Source: Nemertoderma westbladi
Lineage: Eukaryota > Xenacoelomorpha > Nemertodermatida > Nemertodermatidae
Direction: 5' to 3'
NCBI GenBank assembly: GCA_032718475.1
Contig: JAUCBJ010008117.1
Span: 81,195-145,194 of the forward strand
Length of the DNA: 64,000 bases
In this document: positions 44,043 through 54,438 of the stretch, in pieces
Layout: the number at the start of each line of letters is the position of its first letter
How positions within the stretch are numbered: position 1 is the stretch's first letter
Made by a program: the position numbers and the translations under genes
Notes under the pieces: model-generated
Seen by the model: the letters and a program-made list of their open reading frames with translations, nothing else
The model's database searches: none
What the model was told of the DNA's origin: nothing

Positions 44043-44797
44043 TAGACATAACCTAACTCAAGAACCTATCCCTAATTGTATTGATATTGTAAATTGATAA
44101 TTGTATTGTTGGAACTGTTACGCGATTAAGCTGCGGGATCATCTTTGTGTTAAATTAATCCTTAATCCTTATACGTGGATGTGTTTGTGTATAATATGAA
44201 GACGACGACGATGGCGACGCTATGCTAAGGCTCACCTGGACTTAGTATACGTCTCAGAGTGCTTTGTGTTGTTGCTAAATTAGGCCCGCCGAACAATAGA
44301 GATGCAAGATGCACGATGCAAGATGCAAATTTTTTTTTAGAATACATTATTTCCTATCAGACCACGCACACTTGAGATGCAAGATGCGAAAAAGGATATC
44401 CTCGATGTTCTGTTTTTGGATCTTGCATCTTGTATCTCGAATTATAGAATACATGGTAGACTATGGGCGGCCGTACACTAGAGATGCAAGATGCATGATA
44501 AATTCTAATTTTGAAATATATATTAAAAAATGTCATCAAAGGCAGCCGCCAATCCTCCCTATATCATAATGTAGTTCAATGACCAGTTGGTTGGTTCAAT
44601 GTTGATTGATTGTATGTTGATTTGATACATGTCGAATAATGCCGGGGGTGGGTTTATGTTATTACCGCGTAGGTAAGGCAGAGATTTATATAAGAAAATA
44701 TCTGATTTATTCTTCTCAGATCCCAGTAGGTGTATGTCTGTTATACGTTTTTTTAAACAATATATTTTACATTTACGATATATTCAATATTCAAACC

Positions 44798-46550
44798 ATG
44801 CCTATTACTTGGGATATCGGTAATACCGAAAAATTAATAAATCTTGTTCAAGAGAGAGAGGAATTATATAATCACGGACTACCTAATTTATAAGGACCAG
44901 GACCATCACTGGAGTGATATTGGGAAAATATTAAATATACCAGGTAAGTCAGTAAGTACTGTAGCACTGATAAAGTTAGTTGTGCAATATACAGTAGTTT
45001 GTTAAATTTGTGGCAATTATTAACAACAATAAAACATAAACGTTTTACAAAAACAATTTAAATTGTTGTGTGCGTTGGTTTAATATGAGCGTAGTCATCC
45101 TGCCATGGCAAAGATCCATCAGTGGACGTGAAGTAATCTGCGATGTTATCACGAGCAACCATGGCGTCGGTCGAGGGCCGGCCATTGAGTAGTCGCGCAT
45201 TGGTTTGGAATTCAGAGTCTAAATTATATCTTGACTGTTTTTGAGGAATATTTGTGTCATACTCCACACCATCACGTCGCCGCACGAAGTTGTGCAATAC
45301 ACAGCAAGCTTTAACAATATTGACTGCCGTTCTTGGTTGTACAGTCATAGCGGTATGAAGTACACGGAACTTAGATGCCATCATCCCAATACCACATTCA
45401 ATAGTACGCCGTGCACGAGAATGACGGTAATTGTATATTCGTCGCCTATCAGTCAAATTTCTTCCAGGATAGGGACGCATTAGATTTGGAGTAATGGATA
45501 AATTTCATCACCTATGGAAACGTTTGGGATGGATATATTCTTTCGAACTTTGGGAGGTCCTTTACATTGAATTTCATAGTCTCTTGCTTCAGGTATGGGA
45601 ATTTTCCCTTGTGCCAAAGCTTTACCAAAGCTAGAGTGTTTAAGTACTCCTGGATCGATTGGTTGGAGTTGCTTCCAAAGCGCACAACACACTTCTAATA
45701 CAATCTTCCCAATGGTTGTTGCCCCCATTCGCAACTGGTAATGGAGAGATACGTATGATTCACCTGTTGCCAGGTATCTGTAATAAAATTCATATATTAT
45801 GTGGTTTCATAATAATTAAAAAAAAATAATATTATTATTATTATATTCTTTCAGGTAAAGAAGCTAAATTAAAATGGCACAAATTAAGAAGTTCGTTCGC
45901 TCGCAGCCTGAAGGAAGATTCACTGGCACCCAGCTGATCAATGGCAAAAAAAGAAGAAAGCCTGGCACCTCACGGATCAGCTAAGGTTCATCGCGCCCAA
46001 CATGAAGCATAATTCCATGGCGGGCAATTTTGGTGATACGTCTGCTTCTGAGAGGGTTGAAGAAAGTTAGGTTGATATAGTGGGAGTGAACCAGAATTAC
46101 AGGATGAATTTATAAATAGGTCAGCCAACGTCAGCAGTACAGCGTCGTCATTAATCGCTAGCGGAAGTGGAAAGAAAGGAAAAGGAATAAAGAGGAAAAA
46201 TGTCGCAGAAGCTTTAGTTACTTTTATTAAAGACCGATCGATACGAAAAGAAGAAGATCCAACACTGAGTTTTTTTTAAAGGACTGGAATTAAAGAAACT
46301 GACTGATAAGAATCTTCGAAAATTTAAGCAGCAATCGATGGCCATAATATCTGATACGCTTGATGACCAAGAACAGGAGGAAATTTCTCGCTCTCGAAAT
46401 TTGCTACCAATAGTAGATCTACCATACTCTTACCGTCATCAGTTTCAGTCTGGTAGTAGTTTAACCCAGCCTAACGATATTTACACGGACAACGCTGGCA
46501 CATATATGCATTTTAATAAGTATTTAGGACCTTGTTATACAACCAATTAA
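44798..46550 (+). pseudogene. Harbinger MADF/BESS-type DNA-binding protein (two exons, frameshifted)
   Basis: Exon 1 (44798-44943) starts MPITWDIGNTEKLINLVQER and continues ELYNH, the beginning of a MADF domain. One extra base near 44873 shifts the frame to DYLIYKDQDHHWSDIGKILN. The donor is ACCAG|GTAAGT at 44944. Exon 2 starts after TCTTTCAG at 45855 and reads in phase as GKEAKLKWHKLRSSFARSLK, completing MADF. Later exon 2 encodes a BESS-like motif, SFFKGLELKKLTDKNLRKFK (about 46268-46330), and ends at 46550. At least two more frameshifts occur (about 45930, and a T8 run near 46268). In Harbinger elements such a protein helps the transposase enter the nucleus and bind the ends. The 911-bp intron contains transposase exon 2 on the other strand. 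Confidence 0.85.
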
Positions 46551-46902
46551 TATCTAATCAAAGAATTATTAGTGTGTGTTGCAACCGAATATTATAATAT
46601 ACTGTACCTCAGTTTTTCCTTCGCTCCAATCGCTTTTCGAAACTTGGTGCTACACTTTCGGATGTTTCCATCAATTTGGGACAAAAGCTCATCAAATGTA
46701 GCAATAATGGACATGCGAGTGTAATTCGCAAATTTCTGTGGATAATCTCGCAGTTGATAATATAACTTTGCCGTAACGCCAGCCACAGGTCTCTTGTAAT
46801 TTTATTGGATGTATCCATCCAATGCTCCCGTGAAATGAGGTTAGTTTGTTCCCACAACATATATGCAGTCAACAGTTTCAAGAACTTCATCATCACTGTC
46901 AT
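45058..46902 (-). pseudogene. PIF/Harbinger transposase (two exons, catalytic core deleted)
   Basis: Exon 1 (46902-46608) starts MDDSDDEVLETVDC and, after frame breaks, encodes LYYQLRDYPQKFANYTRMSI, typical of the family's N-terminus. The donor AACTGAG|GTACAG and acceptor TTATTACAG|ATACCTGG join in phase to read LRYLATGESY, a known signature. Exon 2 (45777-45058) continues LRMGATTIGKIVLEVCCALW, then jumps to DPGVLKHSSFGKAL. The roughly 90 residues with the first two catalytic acids are missing, with no splice signals there. IGDEIYPLL (third acid region) and, after a frameshift, MRPYPGRNLTDRRRIYNYRH remain. It is inactive. Its 830-bp intron contains exon 2 of the opposite-strand gene. Confidence 0.9.
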
Positions 46903-47397
46903 CCATTGAAATCAAGTGATACAGTATGTGGATGGTCAGGAAAAAAATGGGAAATACGACGCTGATATTGGAATATAATTTAAATGTAATAAATAAATAA
47001 CATAAAAGCCATCAATATATACTGTAAAATAAAATACGATGCATCTTGCATCTCTAGTGTACGTCGGGAATGATTTTTGCATCTTGCATCTTTCATCGTG
47101 CATCTTGCATCTCTAGTGCGCGGCGGGCCTTAGAAGCCACAGTTTTATGTGTTTATTTAAAGTTTTTGGGGATATTTACACCCTTTTGAATATAGATGAC
47201 ATCAATTTACCCTGGAGAGGGATGAATTTTTATTCCGTCCAAAATCAGACAATGGGTTACTTACGAGCAGACTGAAATGTTTACAGTCTGAAGCATCTTT
47301 AAAAATAGGTCTGCTATTCATGATGCCATTTGCCATTCACACACTAAAGCGGGATATTGAATTTACCAATGAGAAATCCTGTTTTTTATGACTCCAA

Positions 47398-47645
47398 GGT
47401 TCCACCTTGGTGTAGTGGTTGCATTGAATTCACATCTCCCGTAGGTCGTGGGTTCGATCCTCACATGCTTTAAAGGGACCAGCCAGGGCGCATCTCTGCC
47501 TTGCATCCTTAAGTGGTAGCTAAATGAGTACTGGAGTTTCCTCTGGGGAGTAAGTTCTAGGGGGACCGCACTGGAAATAAGTCGTCAGACTTTATGCGTA
47601 ATCCCTGGCCTAGCGTCCGAAGTAAATTTACTTTTTACTTTACTT
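47398..47645 (+). mobile_element. tRNA-derived SINE
   Basis: A-box-like TTGGTGTAGTGGTTGCATTG and B-box GGTCGTGGGTTCGATCCTC sit at tRNA spacing at the head. An unrelated body (CCAGCCAGGGCGCATCTCTG) follows, with a TTTAC-type tail (TTTACTTTTTACTTTAC). Polymerase III transcription is expected from the boxes. Confidence 0.75.
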
Positions 47646-47859
47646 CCTTATTTACTGTATTACCTAGGCCTATTTCATATTTAGGCTAGTACAGTAGTAC
47701 TGTAGTACAGTAGTAGGTACTGAGGTAGTACAGTAGTACCGGTGTTTGTTTTGTAATAGTGATATGGTAACGCAGTAACGGCTGAACGATGTCGGTACGG
47801 GAGTAAACTGAAGCTTCCCCTGCTCCCTGCTGGATTCCTGATCGGCTGATACTGAATAC

Positions 47860-49458
47860 ATGGATAATCATAGTGTTAATATTGTTGCTGAAAAACACTC
47901 AGGTGACGACGGGGCTGAACTTTATGCTGTTGTTCAACAAAACGAGGACTCAGACCCAGAAGAGAACCATGCTGTCCACAATCTCGACAAAGCCTTAGAA
48001 TCTACCGGCTTCGGGTTGTTCCACATATTGTTCACCCTTTGCTGCGGGTGGGCCAACGTTTCAGACAGTGTCGAGGTCATGTCGGTTTCTTTTATTCTGC
48101 CTTCGGCAGCTTGCGACCTTGATCTAACCTCATCCGATAAGGGAATCCTAACCTCCGCTATTTTCATAGGAATGATGTTGGGCGGCTACGTTTGGGGGGC
48201 GCTGGCCGACGTGAACGGCCGACGTAAAGTCCTCCTTTTCTCCCTTCTTGTCAACGGAATCTCGGCTCTTCTTTCGAGTTTCTCTCCTTACTTCTCTCTC
48301 TTCGTGATCCTCCGGTTGTTCAGCGGGATCGGCGTGGGCGGCTCCATCCCGGTAATATTTACCTTCTGCTCCGAGTTCCAACCCGCCTCGCGTAGGGGCG
48401 CTATGATCGGCGTTGTCGCTTTCTGTTGGATCTTAGGTAACGTGCTGACCGCGGGGGTCGCCTGGCTCGTTATACCCGGGGACACGCACTACGTCGTCAT
48501 AGGAACCCTTAAGTACGACTCCTGGCGGATGTTCGTCGCACTGTGTTCTCTTCCGAGTTTAACTTCCGCCTTTATGATGTTATTCCTTCCGGAAAGTCCG
48601 AAATTTTTATACAATTCGGGAAAATCAGAGGAAGTATTGAAAGTTCTAGAACTAATGCACCGATGGAACCATAAGAAAGGGGAGGTGTTCGAGGTGAAAT
48701 CGTTAGTGGAATGCGAGCGTTTAATTCTCCACGGGAGTAGCGATTATATACCGCAGTCGCTAGTTGTTCGGTTCCTCGCCGTGTTCCGTGACATCGGAAG
48801 AGCGACCCGCGGTTTATTTAACCGCATCCATCGCAGGACCACTGTGGCCTTGGTCGTGGTAACGGTTACTTTCAGTTTCGGTTACTACGGACTGGTTCTC
48901 TGGTTGCCGGAGCTGTACAGTCGGATGCGGTTGTACGGAGGGACCCCGTGTCAACCACCGGACATTGTCAACCGATCTATCCCGGTTGTTAACTGCTCAT
49001 CCCCGCTCTCAGATCAAATCTTCCTGGATTCCTTCTACTCCACTTTGGGTAACATCCCCGGCGCTATCATTACTATCCTCCTCATTGAATCTGTCGGTAG
49101 GAAGATACTTCTCGCCTCCAGTCTCTTCGTCTCCTCAGCTACTGTATTCTTTATCTGGCAACTCCACAGTGTCACCGACGCTGTCATCCTCGCCGCGGTG
49201 TTCGGTGGGTTTGCTACGGTCGGCTGGGGCACCTTGGACGTTGTCAGCGTCGAGGTCTACCCCACAACCCTGCGGTCCACTGCCTTCGGGTTCCTTAACT
49301 TCCTCGGTCGTATCGCTACGATCCTCTCTCAGCTCTCGTTCGGCGAGCTGGTCGACTCGCATTGCGCCGTTCCCATCCTCCTTGTCGCCGCGCTCTTAGC
49401 CGTCGGATTTCTGTTTACTTTGGTGCTACCGAATCGGAAAGGGAAACCCCTAGAATAG
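47860..49458 (+). CDS. SV2-like major facilitator transporter, intronless
   Basis: 532 residues with about 12 membrane helices. The fold is the major facilitator type, most like synaptic vesicle glycoprotein 2 (SV2): CGWANVSDSVEVMSVSFILP at 62-81, motif A GALADVNGRRKVLL at 113-126, and GIGVGGSIPVIFTFCSEF at 156-173. LPESPKFL at 243-250 and LDVVSVEVYPTTLRSTAFGF at 459-478 are also conserved. The cytoplasmic N-terminus (about 55 residues) is acidic. The loop after helix 7 (about 350-390) is short, with sites NRS and NCS for glycosylation. It lacks the long pentapeptide luminal domain of vertebrate SV2A-C, so SVOP-like or a basal SV2-like carrier is possible. Substrate is unknown. GC is high compared with flanks. 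No introns interrupt it, although vertebrate SV2 genes have about a dozen exons. The ATG at 47860 follows upstream stops. Confidence 0.88.
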   Translation: MDNHSVNIVAEKHSGDDGAELYAVVQQNEDSDPEENHAVHNLDKALESTGFGLFHILFTLCCGWANVSDSVEVMSVSFILPSAACDLDLTSSDKGILTSAIFIGMMLGGYVWGALADVNGRRKVLLFSLLVNGISALLSSFSPYFSLFVILRLFSGIGVGGSIPVIFTFCSEFQPASRRGAMIGVVAFCWILGNVLTAGVAWLVIPGDTHYVVIGTLKYDSWRMFVALCSLPSLTSAFMMLFLPESPKFLYNSGKSEEVLKVLELMHRWNHKKGEVFEVKSLVECERLILHGSSDYIPQSLVVRFLAVFRDIGRATRGLFNRIHRRTTVALVVVTVTFSFGYYGLVLWLPELYSRMRLYGGTPCQPPDIVNRSIPVVNCSSPLSDQIFLDSFYSTLGNIPGAIITILLIESVGRKILLASSLFVSSATVFFIWQLHSVTDAVILAAVFGGFATVGWGTLDVVSVEVYPTTLRSTAFGFLNFLGRIATILSQLSFGELVDSHCAVPILLVAALLAVGFLFTLVLPNRKGKPLE

Positions 49459-49641
49459 TCGCCCATCTATTGGGACCAATTTGTGGTAATTTTTTAATTA
49501 TATTTTTCTAATTTTATTGAGATTTTTATCATTTTAATTTTTATATAATTTGCGCGGGTTTTCTTTAATCTACAATAGTACCTAGTCAACTAATATTGTA
49601 AGTAGACTATAGAATATAGTCTATAGAATATATATATAGAA
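49459..49641. other. 3' flank of SV2-like gene
   Basis: T-rich sequence with a short TAGAATATA repeat. No clear AATAAA with poly-A. Confidence 0.4.
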
Positions 49642-49645
49642 TATA

Positions 49646-50545
49646 CACCATGACCCGTAATATAGTGTCATTTTCTGATGACACGGACCCCCCCCCCCCA
49701 AATTTTTCTACAAATCTTTATCAAATTGCTTGAAATTTGAAACACAACTAGTTCAACTCACCGTGGTTGTTACCATGAAGCCGGAATTTTCGATTTCGCC
49801 TTTAAATTTTATTTATAAGTGTTTTAAAAAAGTGTTTTTTGCGAAATCGCACCCTCTGTATCATTGCCATTCTTCAATTTAGTCGTAATTTTTTCACATC
49901 AATAGAAAGCTTGCGTTGAAAGGATTCCAAATATGTAGCAATATCTGAATTTCATTGAGAAATAGCTGAGAAATAGGCGTTTAAAGATTGCAAGAATTAT
50001 TGTTCGCTGCAAGCCATTTATTCTATTTAATAAATACACAATATTCTAGAACGTGTTATTTATTTTATGAGTTGGTATGCAACAGCGGAATGCCTATGCG
50101 ACATCTATATTGCATAGCTAATCATACATAAACAAATTGTTCCAGAATATTGTGTATTTATTAAATAGAATAAATGGCCTGCTAGTGAACAATAATTCTT
50201 GCAATCTTTGAACGCCTATTTCTCAGCTGTTTCTCAACGAAATTCAGACATTGTTACATATTTGGAATCCTTTCAACGCAAGCTTTCTATTGATATGAAA
50301 AAATTACGACTAAACTGAAGAATGGCCACGATACGGAGGGTGCGATTTCGAAAAAGACACTTTTTTAAAACGCTTATGAATAAAATTTAAAGGCGAAATC
50401 GAAAATTCCGGCTTCATGGTAACAACCACGGTTAGTGGAACTAGTTGTGTTTCAAATTTCAAGCAATTTGATAAAGATTTGTAGAAAAATTTGGTGGGGG
50501 GGGTCCATGTCATCAGAAAATGACACTATATTACGGGTCATGGTG
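49646..50545. mobile_element. Palindromic MITE with TATA duplication
   Basis: The ends CACCATGACCCGTAATATAG and CTATATTACGGGTCATGGTG are perfect inverted copies. Arms of about 390 bp pair nearly throughout, with C10 and G8 runs. The flanking TATA at 49642-49645 and 50546-50549 is a likely target duplication. It is related to 25892-26381. Confidence 0.92.
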
Positions 50546-50549
50546 TATA

Positions 50550-50960
50550 TAATATTGCAGTTGAAATAAATAGAACAAATTGATGTATTATGATTTACTG
50601 TACAATATTATTGGGTGACATAAATAAATAAGAAGTATAGTAATATTAAATGATGTTAACTTTTTGCAATTATTATTCTAAAGTTATTTCTTTGAAACTG
50701 TATTTTAATTAAATACATTGGCTTAATACATTATTCATGTACAGTTACCTACGTACACCTTGTATACTACATAATAGTGGCCAGTTTAAAGATCCAGGAA
50801 TTTTAAAATCTCAGTAACATATTGTGCTTACACCCAGCTCCACCCTGCAGGCGACGCGGATGTGTCTTGTTGGTCACTGCCATCGGTGAACTAGTCAACC
50901 TGCTGAAAGTCGATCCATTGATTTAGGGATTAATATGGTTGGTCGCGAACTGTGGATGTG
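50550..50960. other. AT-rich spacer with repeat shared with 28.5 kb
   Basis: See 28329-28716 for the shared CACCCTGCAG...TCGCGAACT pattern. No gene is supported. Confidence 0.4.
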
Positions 50961-50969
50961 TTTACTACG

Positions 50970-51280
50970 GCTATGTAAAGGGAAGTAGTATTGCAGAGGA
51001 TACCAAATCTATACAACATTGGAGGTGTTTCATTTGTCTCCCCTAGCTTGACACTTAAACGGAATAGCCTCAGCTTGGCAGGACATTGCTATCTTGTGCT
51101 TTGGCGGCCTCATGGAATGAAAACGCATTGTTATCAGCCCATGACTTTCTTAAGGCGCCTCCTCTTAAAGGACACTGGCCTTTAAGATTAGGAAAATCTC
51201 GCGAAACTCATGGGGGGCAGGGAGTTGTTGCGGCGCAATTTTGTCGACAAGTCAGCACAGCATTCTTAATATATATGTAA
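50970..51280 (+). pseudogene. Possible LINE 3'-end fragment
   Basis: The peptide LTLKRNSLSLAGHCY resembles the R-x-LxxAGHCxR motif near the C-terminus of RTE-like polymerases, and the sequence is GC-richer than its flanks. Frames are broken. Low confidence. Confidence 0.35.
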
Positions 51281-51581
51281 TATACATAATGCAGCTGCAA
51301 TGTAGCATGCCTATCGTAGTAGTAGTATTTCGGCTGAACAGCTCCATTGGTTATCAACCTTGGTTAATTCATTTCTAATCATAATAACTATTTACATTTT
51401 TTTGTTATAGACACACTCCGAATCGCGAATGGAGTAAAATAATGACACATGGGGATTAGCATTAAAATTAATACAGTAGCAATAAAAAAATACAGTAAAA
51501 TAACTAAATAAAATATTAACTATAAAAATATGTTTTATGGTTCTAAAACATAAATTAATTAATTGATCTTGTTTAGCTCCA

Positions 51582-51973
51582 CTAAAGTGGGACAGGGCAG
51601 GCATTGTAGTGCGTGAAAAAGTGATCCACAAGAGGCACCGCAGAACCTACATACACATTACACATGTAGGTGATGGCTGATGGAACTTCTTGGCTCTGAG
51701 GCATAGTTTGTGGTGGAACCCGTGAGCTGTCATGCGGGTAATTAAGTGCCTGTTCTTTTGGCCTGAACGCTTCCATGTTGAGGTGTTAAAGGCGGGACCC
51801 AGAATGAATTGCCGCGCATTGAAACTTGCTTCTCGTTCAACATGGAAAGCTTGGTAGTTAGCTAACACATCGTTGTCGAAGACTGAGTTGTTTTTCGACA
51901 CAATGTCTTCAACAAGTGACTTTTCATCAAGAAGATGGAGAGCTAGAGTTGAAGAAACTGATGTTTTCGACAC
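51582..51973 (-). pseudogene. LINE ORF2 C-terminus with split zinc knuckle
   Basis: FHHKLCLRAKKFHQPSPTCV then MC precedes a stop; in the next frame VPLVDHFFTHYNACP follows. Together they would form C-x2-C...H-x4-C, split by one base near 51650. A 91-bp tandem duplication (51873-52040) upstream repeats SSTLALHLLDEKSLVEDIVS. Confidence 0.75.
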
Positions 51974-52354
51974 AATGTCTTCAACAAGTGACTTTTCTTC
52001 AAGAAGATGGAGAGCTAGAGTTGAAGAAACTGATGTGATGTATGTAGCGATAACATGCGTTTGATATGTGTTGTCTTTATTTTGTCTAAATCTTTTAGGT
52101 GTTGCAATTTGAGGTGATGGCCAATAGCATCAATTGCATATGTAGCCATTGGGGCAATTTTCATTCTAAATATTAGCAAACCAGTTTTCCTGTAGTTAGC
52201 AGTGGGAGATGATTTAGAGAACCAATCACAGCATAAGCGGATTTCATTTTTTCCTTGATGTGCAAGCTGAAGCTCAGGGAAGGTTGCAAGGTAACACCCA
52301 GATACTCATATTTGTTTGCTACTGGTAACCAGTTTGCCACCATAATAAAATTTA

Positions 52355-53059
52355 TCACAGAGACATAGTGAGATTGACATCCATCCCATTAGCGATGCAC
52401 CAAATTTGAAGCACATTGAGAACGCGTTGGATGTATTCGCGGTTGTTTGAGTAAAACACCAGATCATCGGCGTAAAATATGAACTTGATGAAAGTGGCTG
52501 CCATTCGAATTGCTTCAGCGAGGTCGGCAATGTAAATGATGAAGCATGTTGGTGTTAGTGAGTCACCCTGAAGAACACCGCGTAGTTGGCAAATCAGATT
52601 TGTGACCTTAATGGCGTCGTAAACCCGGAAATAGTTTGAAGTGAGAGCTCTAATTATGTTAAAAAGTTTGCCTTTGACGCCGCTTTTGTGTAGTTTTGAC
52701 AATAGCACTGAACGACTGATCGAATCAAACGCCTTTCGTAAGTCCACAAAGACAGCATATGTGTGGCGAGATTCTGAACTAGGTGCGTTTAGCGAGGAAG
52801 CAATGTCGGAAAGGAGTAGCTTGATCGCACCGATAGTTGACCTCCCAGAGGTAAAACTGTATTGTTCAGGGGGGATTACTGAGGGATCAATGTTCTGCCG
52901 AATTCTCAAGTTTATTATGGCAGTAAAAATCTTTAGGAATACACTTAACAATGCAATGCCTCTGTAATTGTCGGGACTGGAGATTGCACCTTTCCCTTTG
53001 TAGAGTATGATGATGAGACTCTCCAACCATCTAAATGGAAGGTTGCCTAGATTGGACAC
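52355..53059 (-). pseudogene. LINE ORF2: reverse transcriptase catalytic core
   Basis: Motifs in order: SPDNYRGIALLSVFLKIFTA, FVDLRKAFDSISRSVL (A), LRGVLQGDSLTPTCF (B), and FIFYADDLVFYSNN (C) with both Asp. It breaks after NGMDVNLT; the next frame at 52173-52358 carries YEYLGVTLQPSLSF. Confidence 0.9.
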
Positions 53060-54435
53060 GTGTTATATAAGAGAACCATGAATACGACAACAAATGGTGC
53101 CGCTTGTTTCAGATGTTCATAGTAGATCCGATCTGGACCACTGGCTTTATTGTTAGAAGAGTTGGTTAATACCCTCTGAATCTCCACTTCTGAGATTGGA
53201 TCGTTAAACCACTCCGACTCTTCCAGTTCGGAGCTGGTAGTTATTGGGATGGGAGGAGCGTTTGGTAGCTCATTGCTCATTCCAAGAACAAAGCGAAAGT
53301 GACTCTCGAGTCGCGTTGATTCGATTGGTGCGATTGTTGGTTTATATTCCTTCAGTAGGTTCCATGGTTTTACTTCAGCTCTATTGATTTTCTCAATGAG
53401 TGTGTTCTCCTCGAATGATTCACATTTCCGTTTAACGAGGAGTTTATATTCTTTCCGAAGATTCCAATAACATTGTCTGTCCACCTCGGAGTTTTGTCGG
53501 AGCAGCATGGCATTCATTACGGTTTCCTTTAGATTTTTACAATGAGAGTCAAACCATGGCTTTCCATGATGGGAGCGACTTTGTTTTGGCACAGCTGATT
53601 TGATGAGTGCACTTGTTAGGATCTCTGTAGCGTTATCGATATCATTCACATTGAGGAGATCCCAGAATAGGTCAATGTTTAAGGAGGAAACTAAATTGTT
53701 GGTGTTCAGCTTTCTGCTCAGTGACTCTGGCCTCCCCGTTATTGTAACAGGTGTCGGAATCTTAATCTCGAGAAGTAGACATTGGTGCTTCCGGATTGGG
53801 TTGTAGGACACTCTTATGGCCGGGGTCTGCTGTGGAACGGCTGTCGAGTATTTTACATATAGTAAATCTATTGTACTTTCACCCTGCGGCGAGATATAAG
53901 TGCGAACATCTACAGAGTTTAGTAGTGAAAATCCAAGGTTCCCGAGATGGTCAGTTAACTCCTTTCCACGGGAGCCTGAATCTAACTGGCAATTAAAATC
54001 ACCTCCGATAATCGTGGCCTGAGAGTCGTCTATGTGAGTCAGTGCAGTGTTAACCGTGATAAATATTTCTTCCAGTGCTGTATCGGGTCTGAAGTAAAAC
54101 ACAAAGTAGTAAGTGGAATCCGTCTTGATCGCTAAGAAATATTCATCTTGCGCTAATATCACAGGATTGTGCTGAGGCTTGCAAAGTATTATTAAACCAC
54201 CCATAAGACGACCTTTACTTGGTGTAATGGCTGGTTGGATATATGGATAATAGTTTGTATGTATGTTAAAACAATTGTCAGTGACAAAGGTCTAAGCTAG
54301 GAGTAGGACATCAGAGTTCCCGTACAGCTCTGCAGTGGTAATAATTTGCAACAGAAACTTTAAACCCTCAACGTTCCAAAGCGAAACTTTAATAGCTGTG
54401 TTTCCATTATCAACACCGACTGTAGGCTCGAGAGT
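53047..54435 (-). pseudogene. LINE ORF2: endonuclease and fingers of reverse transcriptase
   Basis: It starts KVSLWNVEGLKFL near 54395. The LLLxET motif carries TAG at 54292-54294 in place of the catalytic Glu codon. The frame then has IIGGDFNCQLDSG (GD-N motif) and IRKHQCLLLEI (His motif). A basic linker leads to NKASGPDRIYYEHLKQAA of reverse transcriptase. A one-base shift at about 53050 passes to the next frame. Confidence 0.85.
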
Positions 54436-54438
54436 TTG

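Larger units (their letters stand above)
44283..47129. mobile_element. PIF/Harbinger DNA transposon with two interlocked genes
   Basis: The ends GGCCCGCCG and CGGCGGGCC are inverted, and a 3-bp TTA duplication (44280-44282 and 47130-47132) is the hallmark of PIF/Harbinger. Terminal and subterminal TAGAGATGCAAGATGCA motifs occur about seven times, on both sides (44300, 44375, 44420, 44480, 47040, 47085, 47100), and are likely transposase-binding sites. It carries a MADF/BESS-type gene on + and a transposase on -, each with one intron holding an exon of the other. Both genes are damaged, so the copy is probably immobile. Confidence 0.93.

Noticed and set aside
43727-44097. Gly/Val- or Pro-rich proteins from the 27-bp repeat
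   Set aside because: Frames are open because the unit is a multiple of three. No independent coding evidence.
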